From Margaritifera margaritifera (Eukaryota > Mollusca > Bivalvia > Unionida > Margaritiferidae): 64,000 bases of DNA. Below, piece after piece: positions 1 through 13,100 of this stretch. The stretch is taken from positions 3,645,001 through 3,709,000 of the forward strand of contig JAQPZY010001569.1 in the NCBI GenBank assembly GCA_029931535.1. The letters are read 5' to 3'. The position numbers were made by a program, and so were the translations under genes. The first letter of the stretch is position 1; every line of letters begins with the position of its first letter. The notes below the pieces were generated by a model. That model worked only from the letters and a program-made list of their open reading frames with translations. It was not told where the DNA came from and searched no databases.

Positions 1-597
1 ATAATGGTGGTTGTATGGTAGTAGAATTGATGGTAGTAGTAATAATAGTGGTGGTTGTATGGTAGTAGTATTGATGTTAGTAGTAATAATAATGGTGGTT
101 GTATGGTAGTAGAATTGATGGTAGTAGTAATAATAGTGGTGGTTGTATGGTAGTAGTATTGATGGTAGTAGTAATAATAATGGTGGTTGTATGGTAGTAG
201 AATTGATGGTAGTAGTAATAATAGTGGTGGTTGTATGGTAGTAGTATTGATGTTAGTAATAATAATAGTGGTGGTTGTATGGTAGTAGAATTTATGGTAG
301 TAGTAATAATAGTGGTGGTTGTATGGTCGTAGAATTGATGGTAGTAGTAATAATAGTGGTGGTTGTATGGTAGTAGAATTGATGGTAGTATAATAATAGT
401 GGTGGTTGTATGGTAGTAGTATTGATGTTAGTAGTAATAATAGAGGTGGTTGTATGGTAGTAGTATTGATGGTAGTAGTAATAATAATGGTGGTTGTATG
501 GTAGTAGTATTGATGGTAGTAGTAATAATAGTGGTGGTTGTATGGTAGTAGAATTGATGGTAGTAGTAATAATAGTGGTGGTTGTATGCAAAAGTAG
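1..597. repeat. 44-bp minisatellite, about 13.5 copies
   Basis: The phrase GGTTGTATGG recurs at 9, 53, 97, 141, 185, 229, 273, 317, 361, 404, 448, 492, 536 and 580, giving a 44-bp period with one 43-bp unit. Units differ at a few sites (for example AGAATTGATG against AGTATTGATG). The strand is rich in GGT, AGT and ATT triplets, so the complement is low-complexity and gives long spurious frames. The array begins before the window. Confidence 0.97.
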
Positions 598-930
598 CAG
601 TTGTCATGATGGTGCACAATGTAAACATTTTGTATGACAATGTGTTGTATATTTTACTTACACTGATGTCCATGAAGATATGATGGCACTTCTGTTGTAC
701 TGAGCTGGACAAATAGAAGAATGACTTTCTGATTTTAAAGCATTCATAAAATAGTTATGCATGTAGGGCACAATGATTATAAAACTGACACAGCTGCTAC
801 ACCATGCACATTATAAAATTAATAGAAATATATAAAATTTAGAAGACAACAAATCTGCCTCATTAAATCAAACTTACTACAATTGAATTTAGTGACTATT
901 AAAAAGTTTCTACATTTATTGACACCTAAG
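598..930. other. Unassigned AT-rich sequence
   Basis: I see no gene, repeat unit or element end here. It separates the 44-bp and 70-bp arrays. Confidence 0.5.
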
Positions 931-1280
931 TTAAGGACTTAGGGAAACAATAGTACCATAAATGCTATACTATATGCCTGTCATGTGGTAAATAGTATTA
1001 TTAAGGACTTAGGGAAACAATAGTACCATAAATGCTACACTATATGCATGTCGTGTGGTAAATAGTATTATAAAGGACTTAGGGAAACAATAGTACCATA
1101 AATGCTATACTATATGCCTGTCATGTGGTAAATAGTATTATAAAGGACTTAGGGAAACAATAGTACCATAAATGCTATACTATATGCCTGTCATGTGGTA
1201 AATAGTATTATTAAGAACTTAGGGAAACAATAGTACCATAAATGCTACACGATATGCATGTCGTGTGGTAAATAGTATTA
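931..1280. repeat. 70-bp tandem repeat, 5 copies
   Basis: Units start at 931, 1001, 1071, 1141 and 1211, each opening with a form of TTAAGGACTTAGGGAAACAA and ending in GGTAAATAGTATTA. Units 2 and 5 share variants (GCTACAC, GCATGTCGTG) that differ from units 1, 3 and 4 (GCTATAC, GCCTGTCATG), which suggests two unit types were amplified together. Confidence 0.97.
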
Positions 1281-1309
1281 TTATTATACTTTTGTGAAAA
1301 ACCCACTAT

Positions 1310-2140
1310 CATTAGTCCAACACTTGACCTTTTGAATCCAAAAATCAATAGGTGTCCTCCTTGTCTTATATGCAATCTAGCTATGAAACCTAGTCAAGGT
1401 AAAAGACACATAACACAAGTTATTTCATGGAAACCATTTTCCTTCTGAAAGTTTGTTGACCTTGACCCTCTTACCTACTGAAGCCAAAATTAATAGATAC
1501 CTTTCTTGTGCAAGCCATCCAAAAAGTTTCATCACAGTTTGTGGCATAGGGCTTAAGTTATTTTGCAGAAACCATTTTCCTTCTTGGAGTCCATTTGGTG
1601 CTGACCTTTGACCTTTTAACTGCAAAGTCAATAACTGTCTCAACATCGAAGCCATCTACAAAGTTTAGACAAAGCATGTGGCACAGAACACATTAGTAGT
1701 TTTGAATAAATAATTTTTCCTTCTCTCAGCCCATGTGACCTTGACCTTGACATTTTGACCCCAAAATGAATATGTGTATTTCTGGTCTAAAATGCAAGCC
1801 ATCCAGAGAGTTTGTCAAAGTAGGTGATAAAGAAGTAAAGATATTGTCTTAACCCATTTTTCTTCTTAAAGTCACTATGACCATGACCAACCATTTAACC
1901 CTTAAATCAACAGGTGTCTTTCTTATCTGAAACACAAGCCATTTACAAAGTTCAGTTAAGATATCTGGTATGCGTCAAGTCAACTGATCATGTGGAAACA
2001 GCTTTCTGTCTTTCAGTCCATGTGACCTTGATCTTTGACCTTTTGAGCCTGAAATCAATAAGTTTTTGCCTTTCCGCAAATACAAGCTATTCACAAAGTA
2101 TGGTAGCAGTAGACAGTGGAAAACAGATTTTTTCATAGGT
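1310..2140. repeat. Degenerate ~140-bp tandem family A (CCTTGACC type)
   Basis: Six diverged units. The landmark 'AAAATCAATAGGTGTC' and its variants fall near 1345, 1490, 1628, 1768, 1906 and 2050, about 140 bp apart, alternating with TGTGACCTTGACC and CAAGCCATCCA-type phrases. A related unit lies near 6290 and 9272. Short frames here (for example 1914-2138) are by-products. I associate this type of sequence with mollusc genomes, which is an inference. Confidence 0.75.
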
Positions 2141-2149
2141 CTAACATGT

Positions 2150-2300
2150 GTGGGTCACTATAGGGACAAGATGGGAAATCTCATGTTAAAAATGTCCAAG
2201 GTTTAACATGATGGGTCTATATAGGGACAAGACGGAAAATGAAATGTTAAAATATATTGGGACAAGATAGGAAATGTAATGTTAAAAATGTCTACCTTCA
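2150..2300. repeat. Short imperfect repeat, about 3 copies
   Basis: GGGACAAGAT-type phrases followed by GGAAATNNNATGTTAAAA recur near 2162, 2224 and 2260. Spacing is uneven, so this is a decayed local duplication. Confidence 0.6.
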
Positions 2301-2429
2301 ATATCAGATAACTTAAGTAGGAGTCTGTGCAGTTGGAAATGTAACAGTGTATGTTTCAAGTGGTTTGTCATCACACCAGTGCTACTCTGAATGTGAAGCT
2401 CACTCCACAATGATACTCTACTGGCTGAA

Positions 2430-3265
2430 AAGAGTTTCCTGGAATTCAAGATAAGACCATTTCTTCCTTTTAATTACAGAGTGTTGAAACCATCTTTGAT
2501 ATTCTTCAGTGATAACAAGATTTTCAAATTAACTGTGGTGGTGGACATATTGGATGTCAACTTGGCATTATTTTCATTTTAGGACCAACAATGCATCTAA
2601 AGAAGGTTTCTGGTGGAAATCCCATGTTGATCATGGTGGCCACATTTGACATCAGATCAACACCATTTTCATTCTGAACCAACTATGCACAATAAGTCAT
2701 CTGGTGAAAACTCCATGGCAATATTACTTTTCATTCATGAGAATTAGCAATAACAAGATTTTAAAGATGGTTACTGTGGCAGCAATATCATACAGCAGAT
2801 TAGCACCATTTTCAATTAGTACCAACTAGACAAGTATTCTGGTGAAAACCCCATGGCAATATTACATTTCATACAGAAGTAGCGATAACCAGATTTTCAA
2901 GATGGGCACTGTGGTGGATAAATTGTATTACAGATCGAGCCCATTTTTATTTAGGACCAACTAGACATTACATTAAGTCTTTTAGTGAAAACCCCCATAT
3001 TAATATGACCATCCATTCAGGAGGAGTAGGGATAGCAAGATTTTAAAGATGGCTGCTATGGTGGCTACATCAGCATAATTTTTCATTTAGGACCAACTAG
3101 ACCATGGGATGAATGTGTTATGTAAAGTTTCATGGTAATCCTACAAGTAGTTTAGGAGGAGTAGCAATGACAAACTTGTGCTAATGGACAGATGGATGAA
3201 GGACAATAGACAACAGACCATCCCATAAGCCCTTCTGATCTATGACCAGCAGAGCTAAACATTGG
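2430..3265. repeat. Degenerate ~139-bp tandem family B (AAGATGGCCAC type)
   Basis: About six diverged units. The phrase AACAAGATTTTCAAGATGG and variants occur near 2753, 2892 and 3031, followed by a CACCATTTTCATTTAGGACC-type stretch and by CTGGTGAAAACCCCAT. The same family occurs at 20975-21425 and 40735-41370, and in reverse orientation at 61223-61905. The last part (3187-3265) has a run of GGACAGATGGATG type and an imperfect inverted repeat ending in AGAGCT, resembling the end of a dispersed element. Confidence 0.8.
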
Positions 3266-4091
3266 CAGATTTAATGAAAAAGGTTTGGAAAATAAATACA
3301 GGATAGGAAGAAATTTAGGAGAAAGTATAAATGACCCAAGTGAGTTCTGCTCTGCTACCGCATGCTACTATACTGCTAACCACTCTCTTAATCATAGAAA
3401 AAGGAAGACAAGAAGATATAGAGAAGGTGCATAGGTAGGACAAAGAAGAATAACGGAACAAATTGCTAGGCCACAGGTTCTACTTATAATACCATCTTCT
3501 CAATCAGGAAGAACTTAACAAGAACTTCCTACACTACCATCACTGTCACTGTGCAGTGGCAGCGGGGGAATGGTATTATCAAACACAAAAGCCCAAGTAA
3601 TAATAAATGTGTATTGAAATGAAATGTGAAAAACATGAACATACAATAAATGTGTGTTGAAATGAAATGCAAATAACATGAACATACAATAAATTCAGTA
3701 CAAACAACAATCCTCCAAATCCAACAAATGTATTCTCAAGCTACAGAACAAGTTATTGTTTCAAATAAATATTTACATTCTTCTTATTAATATATCAATC
3801 AATTAAGAAGATTAATAACAGAACTATTACCAGCAGACACATGTACCTCTGCATACATATAAATATACAAAATATCCCCAAAAATAGTCATGAATGCAAA
3901 TGTCAAGAAATATCATGCACTATATTAGACAAATAGATACATAAACACACATGCCATATTAGCAAATAAATAAAAACCAATGTAAGGCACCTGAATCTAA
4001 GACTAAGATCTGTTAAAATTTTGCCTTTTGAAAAAATCTGGAACCATGCCAAAATAATAATCTGACAAAATGGATGATTACAACATCATCT
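3266..4091. other. Unassigned sequence with a 44-bp two-copy repeat
   Basis: No gene is visible. At 3600-3690 a unit beginning AATAAATGTGTNTTGAAATG occurs twice about 44 bp apart. At 4012-4060 a short stretch (TTAAAATTTTGCCTT, then ACCATGCC) matches sequence near 5848 and 8828 inside the duplicated blocks, so the 3-kb duplication may once have extended further left. Confidence 0.55.
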
Positions 4092-7000
4092 CCTATGTGA
4101 CCTGGACCTCAACCTTGACATGAATTTGTGCAATAATTCCGAAACATGGATGATTACTATATCAGTGGTATAGGACCTTGACCTTAATATATGCAGTAAC
4201 ATTATCAAAAAGGTATAGATTCCATGACCAACTGTTGAATCACACCTTTTTAGTAATTTCAGGGGATGAATATCATTGTGATGGTAACTACAATCCAGAG
4301 TCTTGAAACCCTAGTGTGTACAATTAATTATTCACCAAAAACACACCAGTTATATCTAGAAAGAGAGTCTCTTGCATGACCTATCTAAGTCCAAAACCTT
4401 ATGCCATTTTTAATTTCAAGTAGGATCAAAATATGCACAGGATTTTTATGTTATGAAATAATATAATAAACAACAAAGGCCAAACACTGTTTATAGATAT
4501 TTGAAAGACTTAATACCACAATACCAGAATCAGTCACATGCACTGAAAGAAATCATGATGTGGATCACAGAGAAACTCCAAGGATGAAAAAGAACCAATT
4601 ATATTCTCAGGTTAATTGAAAATTGGCATCATAAGACCACTCAATTGCAGCATATCACATGGCACAACATACAGTATCTTACAGACATAGGAATCTAGCC
4701 AATCAAATAACAGCTCACATCGATTTGCAAATAAAGGTATTCAAAGACCAAGTGGCTGGCTCTTATCAACAGGCGCATGGGTGCACCAATTCATATTGAT
4801 CAGCAACTGTGTACAAATCAGGTTCCAAATGAAGTGCCTTTTGATGCCTGTCCAACTCCTCTAATAAAAGAAAAATTTCTGGAAGCAGGACCGGTCCATA
4901 AATGTGAATCCTACATTACCTTGACCTGAATAATTGCAATATCACCTGTTATGTGACCTTGACCTCAACCTTGACATGAATGAGTTCAAAAATTCCGCTA
5001 TATGCATGATGACAATATCAATGTGTTATTGACCCTGACCAGGACCTTGTCATTCACGGATGCGATAATGTCACCAAAGAGGTCTAGATTCCATGAGAAA
5101 CTGTTGAATCACATCTTTTCAGTTATTACTTCTAAATGAGGTGCCTTTTAAACCCTGCCCCCATATAAAACTTTCCTCGAAGTAGGACCCATCCATAAAT
5201 TTTAATCCTACATGTACCGGAGACTTTATGCCAAATGATGCACAGCTCTATAAAAAGCCAAATCATTCTAAACCTAACACTAACACACTGGTATCCAAGT
5301 CTAACAGACCTACTGTAAAGCCCTAACCAAGATCACTAAATAGTCACCACTATTTGAAAGCCTAAGCGCAAACGGTAAGAAAGTGACCAAATCATGCACC
5401 AGAGTTGTCTGCAAATAAAAATGCCAAATCATGAATCAAACAAATAAAACATAAGTATCCAGTGTTGTCCTAATTTACTTGTAAGCTGTGCCTTATCTCT
5501 ACCTAAGTCCGGATTTCCTTACAGTAAATATAAATGTTTAATGTCTCTTGGGCTTCACATACAGATCTGATAGATGTGCCCAAAGAGCCATGTGCAAGGG
5601 AAAGCATTACAATAGGCCTGGTACTTGCAGCTTGCACAATAGTCTATGTCAGGGAAAATCAGTACACAATAGAGGAACCAATGTAGTTTTTGACTTGACT
5701 TTCCCTCCTGGTTAATCTGCCTCTGCTATGCAATCTCTTGAAGCCTCTAAATGATGCACAGTTTAAAAACCAATCGGCAGTGCCTGCCATAATGTGCATA
5801 CACATCTATATGCATGCTGACTGACCCAGTCACCTATGCTTACACCTGTAAAATTTTGCCTTTATGAAAGGTCGGGATCCATGCCTAAACATTAACATTT
5901 AAAACCGGTGCTTGAATAATAAACTATAATTGAATATGGCATGTTTTATTTAATAGCCAAAGTGCCGAGACTTCTCTCTTGTTTAATTTGAATTTTGAAC
6001 TGGTGCACCATTAACTTGTATTGTCTCTTTGAGTGTATAGTTGCAGCTTTTATAGACTCTGGTGAGAAAACCCTAACTAACCCTAACCAATCTGGAATAG
6101 CCATCACTTTGAATAGGACAAAAAAATATTGCCACATCTAACAGACCTACTATTCACAGGTGTAGCTGTCCACTCTGGGTCAACAGTCACAGGTAGTACT
6201 GTCTACTGTTACTTACGGTAGCAGGCATAGCCCGACCTGACATAGACCAATAAGAAAGCATTAGTCATTTACCTTCACCTTTAACCTCTTTGACACCAAA
6301 ATCAATAGACTTTTTTCTTACCCCAAGTGCAAGACATGCAAAGTTCAGTTCAGTTCAGGTATGTTATGTAGGAGTAATGGTATTTTGTGTAAACCACATT
6401 GGTATGATATGGACTGATAGACGAACAGATGGACAGACATCAGAATATATTGCCATATCTAGAAGATCCATGTACTAATACACATAATTATACAAATAAA
6501 TAAGCACCCCACCCCACTGACTTCCAGAACATTACCTCCACCCAGAAGTAACCTTTACCCCAAATTTACCCCAAATCCCTAATTTTTATGTCCCTACATT
6601 AACCCTACAATTAACGCCCCCAGGCAGTCCCAAATGCCAAAAGTTTAATAGGTACTGCAATCCCCTAGTACCCGCCTATAACACCACACTCTACCCCAAA
6701 AAATGTTCCCTCCACCCAGGAGTAACCTTTATCCCATTTTACCCCAAATCCCCAATTTTTATGTCCCTACATTAACCTTAAAATTAACACCCGGACAGTC
6801 CCAAATGCCAAATGTTTAATGGGTACTGCAATCCCCTAGTATCCACCTATAACCCCACCCTCTTACCCCCAAAACATTCCCTTCACCCAGGATTAACCTT
6901 TTTCCCATTTTACCCAAAATCCCCAATTTTTGTATCTACATTTACCCTAAAGTGAACACCCCAGGCAGTCCCAAATGCCAAATGTTTAATGGGTACTGCA

Positions 7001-7210
7001 ATCCCCCTACCCATCTCCAACACCACCCACTGCCTGCCAGATAAATATAAATATACAAATGAATATGCATCAATGTAAATGGGAAAATATCATACACAAA
7101 TAAACAAATACAATCACAAACACACATACACATACACATCAATCATACACATACACATTAATCATACAAGTAAACATCATGGAAACTGAAAGAAGAAAAG
7201 AAAGATTAAC
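4092..7210. repeat. ~3-kb tandem duplication, copy 1
   Basis: The block starting CTATGTGACC at 4093 is repeated from 7274 with high similarity across most of its length. Offsets between matching landmarks fall from about 3181 at the left end to about 2973 at the right, because copy 1 carries sequence lost from copy 2 (4776-4881 and 4951-5105) and the middles (5540-5760 against 8470-8750) differ. It ends with a single unit of the ~139-bp satellite (7023-7210). No protein-coding gene is apparent. The 62-aa frame at 6290-6478 has the same sequence context in both copies and is read as a by-product. Confidence 0.88.
6490..7020. repeat. ~170-bp subrepeats in block copy 1
   Basis: The phrase CAGTCCCAAATGCCAAA recurs near 6626, 6796 and 6966, with CCACCCAGGAGTAACCTTT and CCCCAATTTTTATGTCCC types between. 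Three units of about 170 bp. A related but shorter stretch occurs at 8490-8560 in copy 2. Confidence 0.85.
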
Positions 7211-7272
7211 ATACAATACAAATAGATAACATGTACATATACACACCCCTTCTGGCACACAAGACATAACCT

Positions 7273-10183
7273 TCTATGTGACCCAGACCTCAATCTTGAC
7301 ATGAATTTTTGCAATAATTCTGAAGCATGGATGATTACAATATCAGTGGTATAGGACCTTGACCTTAATCTATGCAATAATATTATCAAAAAGGTATAGA
7401 TTCCATGACCAACTGTTGAATCACACCTTTTTAGTAATTTCAGGGGATGAATATCATTGTGATGGTAACTACAATCCAGAGTCTTGAAAACCTAGTGTGT
7501 ACATTTCATTATTCACCAAAAACACACCAGTTATATCTAGAGAGTCTCTTGCATGACCTATCAAAGTCCGAAACTTCATGCCATCTTTAATTTAAAGCAG
7601 AATCAAAATATGCACAGGATTTTTATGTTATGAAATAATATATTAAACAAAAAAGGCCAAACACTGTTTATAGATATTTGAAAGACTTAATACCACAATA
7701 CCGGAATCAGTCACATGCACTGAAAGAAATCATAATGTGGATCATAGAGAAAGCCAAAGGATGAAAATGAACTGCAATTATATTCTCTGGTTAGTAGAAA
7801 ATTGCATCTGCAAGACCACTCAATTGCAGCACATCACATGGCACAACATACAGTATCTTTCCAGACACAGGAATCAAGCCAATCAAATTACAGCAGTCAC
7901 ATCAATGTGCAAATAAAGGTATTTGAAGACCAAGTGGCTAGCTGTTATCAACAGGCACATGCAAGCAGGACCAGTCCATAAATGTGAATCCTACAAGACC
8001 TTGACCTGAATAATTGCAATATCACCTGTTGAATCACACCTTTTCAGTTATTCCTTCCAAATGAGGTACCTTCTGAACCCTGCCCCACTCCCCCCATATA
8101 AAACTTTCCTGGAAGTAGGACCCATCCATAAATTTTAATTCTATATGTACCGGAAACTTTATGCCAAATGAGGCACAGCTCTATATAAAACCAAATCATT
8201 CTAAACCTAACACTAACACACTGGTATCTAAGCCTAACACACCTATTCAAAAGCCCTAACTAAGATAGCAAAGTAGTCGTCACTATTTGCAAACCTAAGT
8301 GCAAATGGTCAGAAAGAGACCAAATCATGCACTAGAGTTGTCTGCAAATATAAATGCAAAATCATGAATCAAACAAAATAAAACATTAGCATCCAGTGTT
8401 TTCCTAATTTACTTGCAAGCTGTGCCTTGTCTCTACCCAAGTCCGGATTTCCTTACTGTAAATATAAATGTTTAATGAGTACAGCAGGCCCCTACCTATA
8501 TCCCACCCCACCCCCCTGCCTCCCAGAATGTTACCTCCACCCACAAGTAACCCTTACCCCCAATGTAGCCCACCCCCTTCCTGATGTACCCTTTCAATGA
8601 CCTATTCTCCAGGCACCTCATAATAAATCCCCATTTTTTTTGTCCCGACAAAATTTCCTTAAAAGTAAGACCCTGAGCAGTTCCATTAATCATTGTAGGA
8701 AAAGTGTAAATGGAATGACCTTTTATGCCGCATCTAAATGACGCACAGTGTAAAAAACAATCAGCAGTGCCTGCTATAATGCACATATATGCATGCTGAC
8801 TGACCCGGTCACCAATGCTTTACACCTGTTAAATTTTGCCTTGATAAAAGATCTGAATCCATGCCTAAATGTTAATATTTAAAACCTGTGCTTCAATAAC
8901 AAACCATAATAACTGCATATGGCATGTTCTATTTAATAGCCAAAGTGCAGAGACATCTCTCTTGTTTAGTTTGAATTTTGAACTGGTGCACCATTAACTT
9001 GTATTGTCTCTTTGAATGTATAGTGCAGCTTTTATAGACTCTGGTGAGATAGCCCTAACTAACCCTAACCAATCTGGAATAGCCATCACTTTGAATAGGA
9101 CAAAAAAATATTGCCACATCTAACAGACCTACTATTCACAGGTGTAGCTGTCCACTCTGTGTCAACAGTCACAGGTAGTACTGTCTACTGTTACTTACGG
9201 TAGCAGGCATAGCCCGACCTGACATAGACCAATAAGAATGCATTAGTCATTTACCTTCACCTTTAACCTCTTTGACACCAAAATCAATAGACTTTTTTCT
9301 TACCCCAAGTGCAAGACATGCAAAGTTCAGTTCAGTTCAGGTATGTTATGTAGGAGTAATGGTATTTTGTGTAAACCACATTGGTATGATATGGACTGAT
9401 AGACGAACAAATCGACAGACATCAGAATATATTGCCATATCTAGAAGATCCATGTACTAATACACATAATTATACAAATAAATAAGCACCCCACCCCACT
9501 GACTTCCAGAACATTACCTCCACCCAGAAGTAACCTTTACCCCAAATTTACCCCAAATCCCTAATTTTTATGTCCCTACATTAACCCTACAATTAACGCC
9601 CCCAGGCAGTCCCAAATGCCAAATGTTTAATGAGTACTGCAATCCCCTACTACCCGCCTAAACACACACTCTACCCAAAAAAACATTCCTTCCACCCAGG
9701 AGTAACTTTTATCCCATTTTACCCCAAATCCCCAATTTTTATGTCCCTAATTAACCTTAAAATTAACACCCCGGGCAGTCCCAAATGCCAAATGTTTAAT
9801 GGGTATCGCAATCCCCTAGTACCCACCTATAACCCCACCCGCTTCCCCCAAAACATTCCCTCCACCCAGGATTAACCTTTATCCCATTTTACCCAAAATC
9901 CCCAATTTTTGTATCTACATTTACCCTAAAGTGAACACCCCAGGCAGTCCCAAATGCCAAATGTTTAATGGGTACTGCAATCCCCCTACCCATCTCCAAC
10001 ACCACCCACTGCCTGCCAGATAAATATAAATATACAAATGAATACGCATCAATGTAAATGGGAAAATATCATACACAAATAAACAAATACAATCACAAAC
10101 ACACATACACATCAATCATACACATACACATCAATCATACAAGTAAACATCACGCAAACTGAAAGAAGAAAAGAAAGATTAAC
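7273..10183. repeat. ~3-kb tandem duplication, copy 2
   Basis: This is the second copy of the block at 4092-7210, separated from it by about 60 bp. Relative to copy 1 it has lost 155 bp between two CTGTT repeats (4946-4950 and 5101-5105 in copy 1), and about 105 bp near 7960. Its right end runs straight into the ~139-bp satellite array. The 62-aa frame at 9272-9460 differs little from that of copy 1, but nothing suggests it is a gene. Confidence 0.88.
9472..10015. repeat. ~170-bp subrepeats in block copy 2
   Basis: This corresponds to 6490-7020: the same CAGTCCCAAATGCCAAA phrase recurs near 9608, 9778 and 9950. Confidence 0.85.
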
Positions 10184-13100
10184 AAATAAATATGCATCAA
10201 TGTAAATGGGAAAATGTCATACACAAATACACAAATAAACAAATACAATCACAAACACACATACACATCAATCATACAAGTATACATCACGTAAAACTGA
10301 AAGGACAAAAGAAAGATTAACAAATAAATATGCATCAATGTAAATGGGTAAATGTCATGCACAAATAAGCAAATATAATCACAAACACACATACACATCA
10401 ATCATACAAGTAAACATCACGCAAACTGAAAAAAGAAAAGAAAGATTAACAAATAAATATGCATAAATGTAAATGGGAAAATGTCATACACAAATACACA
10501 AATAAACAAATACAATCACAAACACACATACACATCAATCATACAAGTTAACATCACGCAAACTGAAAGAAGAAAAGAAAGATTAACAAATAAATATGCA
10601 TCAATGTAAATGGGAAAATGTCATACACAAATAAACAAATATAATTACAAACAAACATACACATCAATCATACAAGTAAACATCACGCAAACTGAATGAA
10701 GAAAAGACAGATTAACAAATAAATATGCATAAATGTAAATGGGAAAATGTCATACACAAATACACAAATAAACAAATACAGTCACAAACACGCATACACA
10801 GCAATCATACACATACACATCAATCATACAAGTAAACATCATGCAAACTGAAAAAAGAAAAGAAAGATTAACAAATAAATATGCATCAATGTAAATGGGA
10901 AAATGTCATACACAAATAAACAAATATAATCACAAACACACATACACATCAATCATACAAGTAAACATCACGCAAACTGAAAGAAGAAAAGAAAGATTAA
11001 CAAATAAATATGCATCAATGTAAATGGGAAAATGTCATAAACAAATAAACAAATATAATCACAAACACACATACACATCAATCATACACATACACATCAA
11101 TCATACAAGTAAACATCACGCAAACTGAAAGAAGAAAAGAAAGATTAACAAATAAATATGCATAAATGTAAATGGGAAAATGTCATACACAAATACACAA
11201 ATAAACAAATACAGTCACAAACACGCATACACAGCAATCATACACATACACATCAATCATACAAGTAAACATCATGCAAACTGAAAAAAGAAAAGAAAGA
11301 TTAACAAATAAATATGCATCAATGTAAATGGGAAAATGTCATACACAAATAAACAAATATAATCACAAACACACATACACATCAATCATACAAGTAAACA
11401 TCACGCAAACTGAAAGAAGAAAAGAAAGATTAACAAATAAATATGCATAAATGTAAATGGGAAAATGTCATACACAAATACACAAATCAACAAATACAAT
11501 CACACACATACACATCAATCATACAAGTATACATCACGCAAACTGAAAGAAGAAAAGAAAGATTAACAAATAAATATGCATCAATGTAAATGGGAAAATG
11601 TCATAAACAAATAAACAAATATAATCACAAACACACATACACATCAATCATACACATACACATCAATCATACAAGTAAACATCACGCAAACTGAAAGAAG
11701 AAAAGAAAGATTAACAAATAAATATGCATAAATGTAAATGGGAAAATGTCATACACAAATACACAAATAAACAAATACAATCACAAACACACATACACAT
11801 CAATCATACACATACACATCAATCATACAAGTAAACATCACGCAAATTGAAAGAAGAAAAGAAAGATTAACAAATAAATATGCATCAATGTAAATGGGAA
11901 AATGTCATACACAAATAAACAAATATAATCACAAACAAACATACACATCAATCATACAAGTAAACATCATGCAAACTGAAAGAAGAAAAGAAAGATTAAC
12001 AAATAAATATGCATCAATGTAAATGGGAAAATGTCATACACAAATACACAAATAAACAAATACAATCACAAACACACATACACATCAATCATACACATAC
12101 ACATCAATCATACAAGTATACATCACGCAAACTGAAAGAAGAAAAGAAAGATTAACAAATAAATATGCATCAATGTAAATGGGAAAATGTCATACACAAA
12201 TAAACAAATATAATCACAAACACACATACACATCAATCATACAAGTAAACATCACGCAAACTGAAAGAAGAAAAGAAAGATTAACAAATAAATATGCATC
12301 AATGTAAATGGGAAAATGTCATACACAAATACACAAACAAACAAATACAATCACAAACACAGATACACATCAATCATACAAGTATACATCACGTAAAACT
12401 GAAAGGACAAAAGAAAGATTAACAAATAAATATGCATCAATGTAAATGGGTAAATGTCATACACAAATAAACAAATATAATCATAAACACACATACACAT
12501 CAATCATACAAGTAAACATCACGCAAACTGAGAAAAGAAAAGAAAGATTAACAAATAAATATGCATCAATGTAAATGGGAAAATGTCATACACAAATACA
12601 CAAATAAACAAATACAATCACAAACAAACATACACATCAATCACACAAGTTAACATCACGCAAACTGAAAGAAGAAAAGAAAGATTAACAAATAAATATG
12701 CATCAATGTAAATGGGAAAATGGCATAAACAAATAAACAAATATAATCACAAACACACATACACATCAATCATACACATACACATCAATCATACAAGTAA
12801 ACATCACGCAAACTGAAAGAAGAAAAGAAAGATTAACAAATAAATATGCATAAATGTAAATGGGAAAATGTCATACACAAATACACAAATAAACAAATAC
12901 AATCACAAACACACATACACATCAATCATACACATACACATCAATCATACAGGTATACATCACGCAAACTGAAAGAAGAAAAGAAAGATTAACAAATAAA
13001 TATGCATCAATGTAAATGGGAAAATGTCATACACAAATAAACAAATATAATCACAAACACACATACACATCAATCATACAAGTAAACATCACGCAAACTG

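Noticed and set aside
292..712. Minus-strand frames of 94-99 aa at the left edge
   Set aside because: They are translations of the 44-bp minisatellite and follow its period; no non-repeat protein sequence.
6290..9460. Two almost identical 62-aa frames (6290-6478, 9272-9460) that could look like a conserved small gene
   Set aside because: They differ little because they lie in a recent ~3-kb duplication and overlap a family A type repeat. No other sign of coding function.
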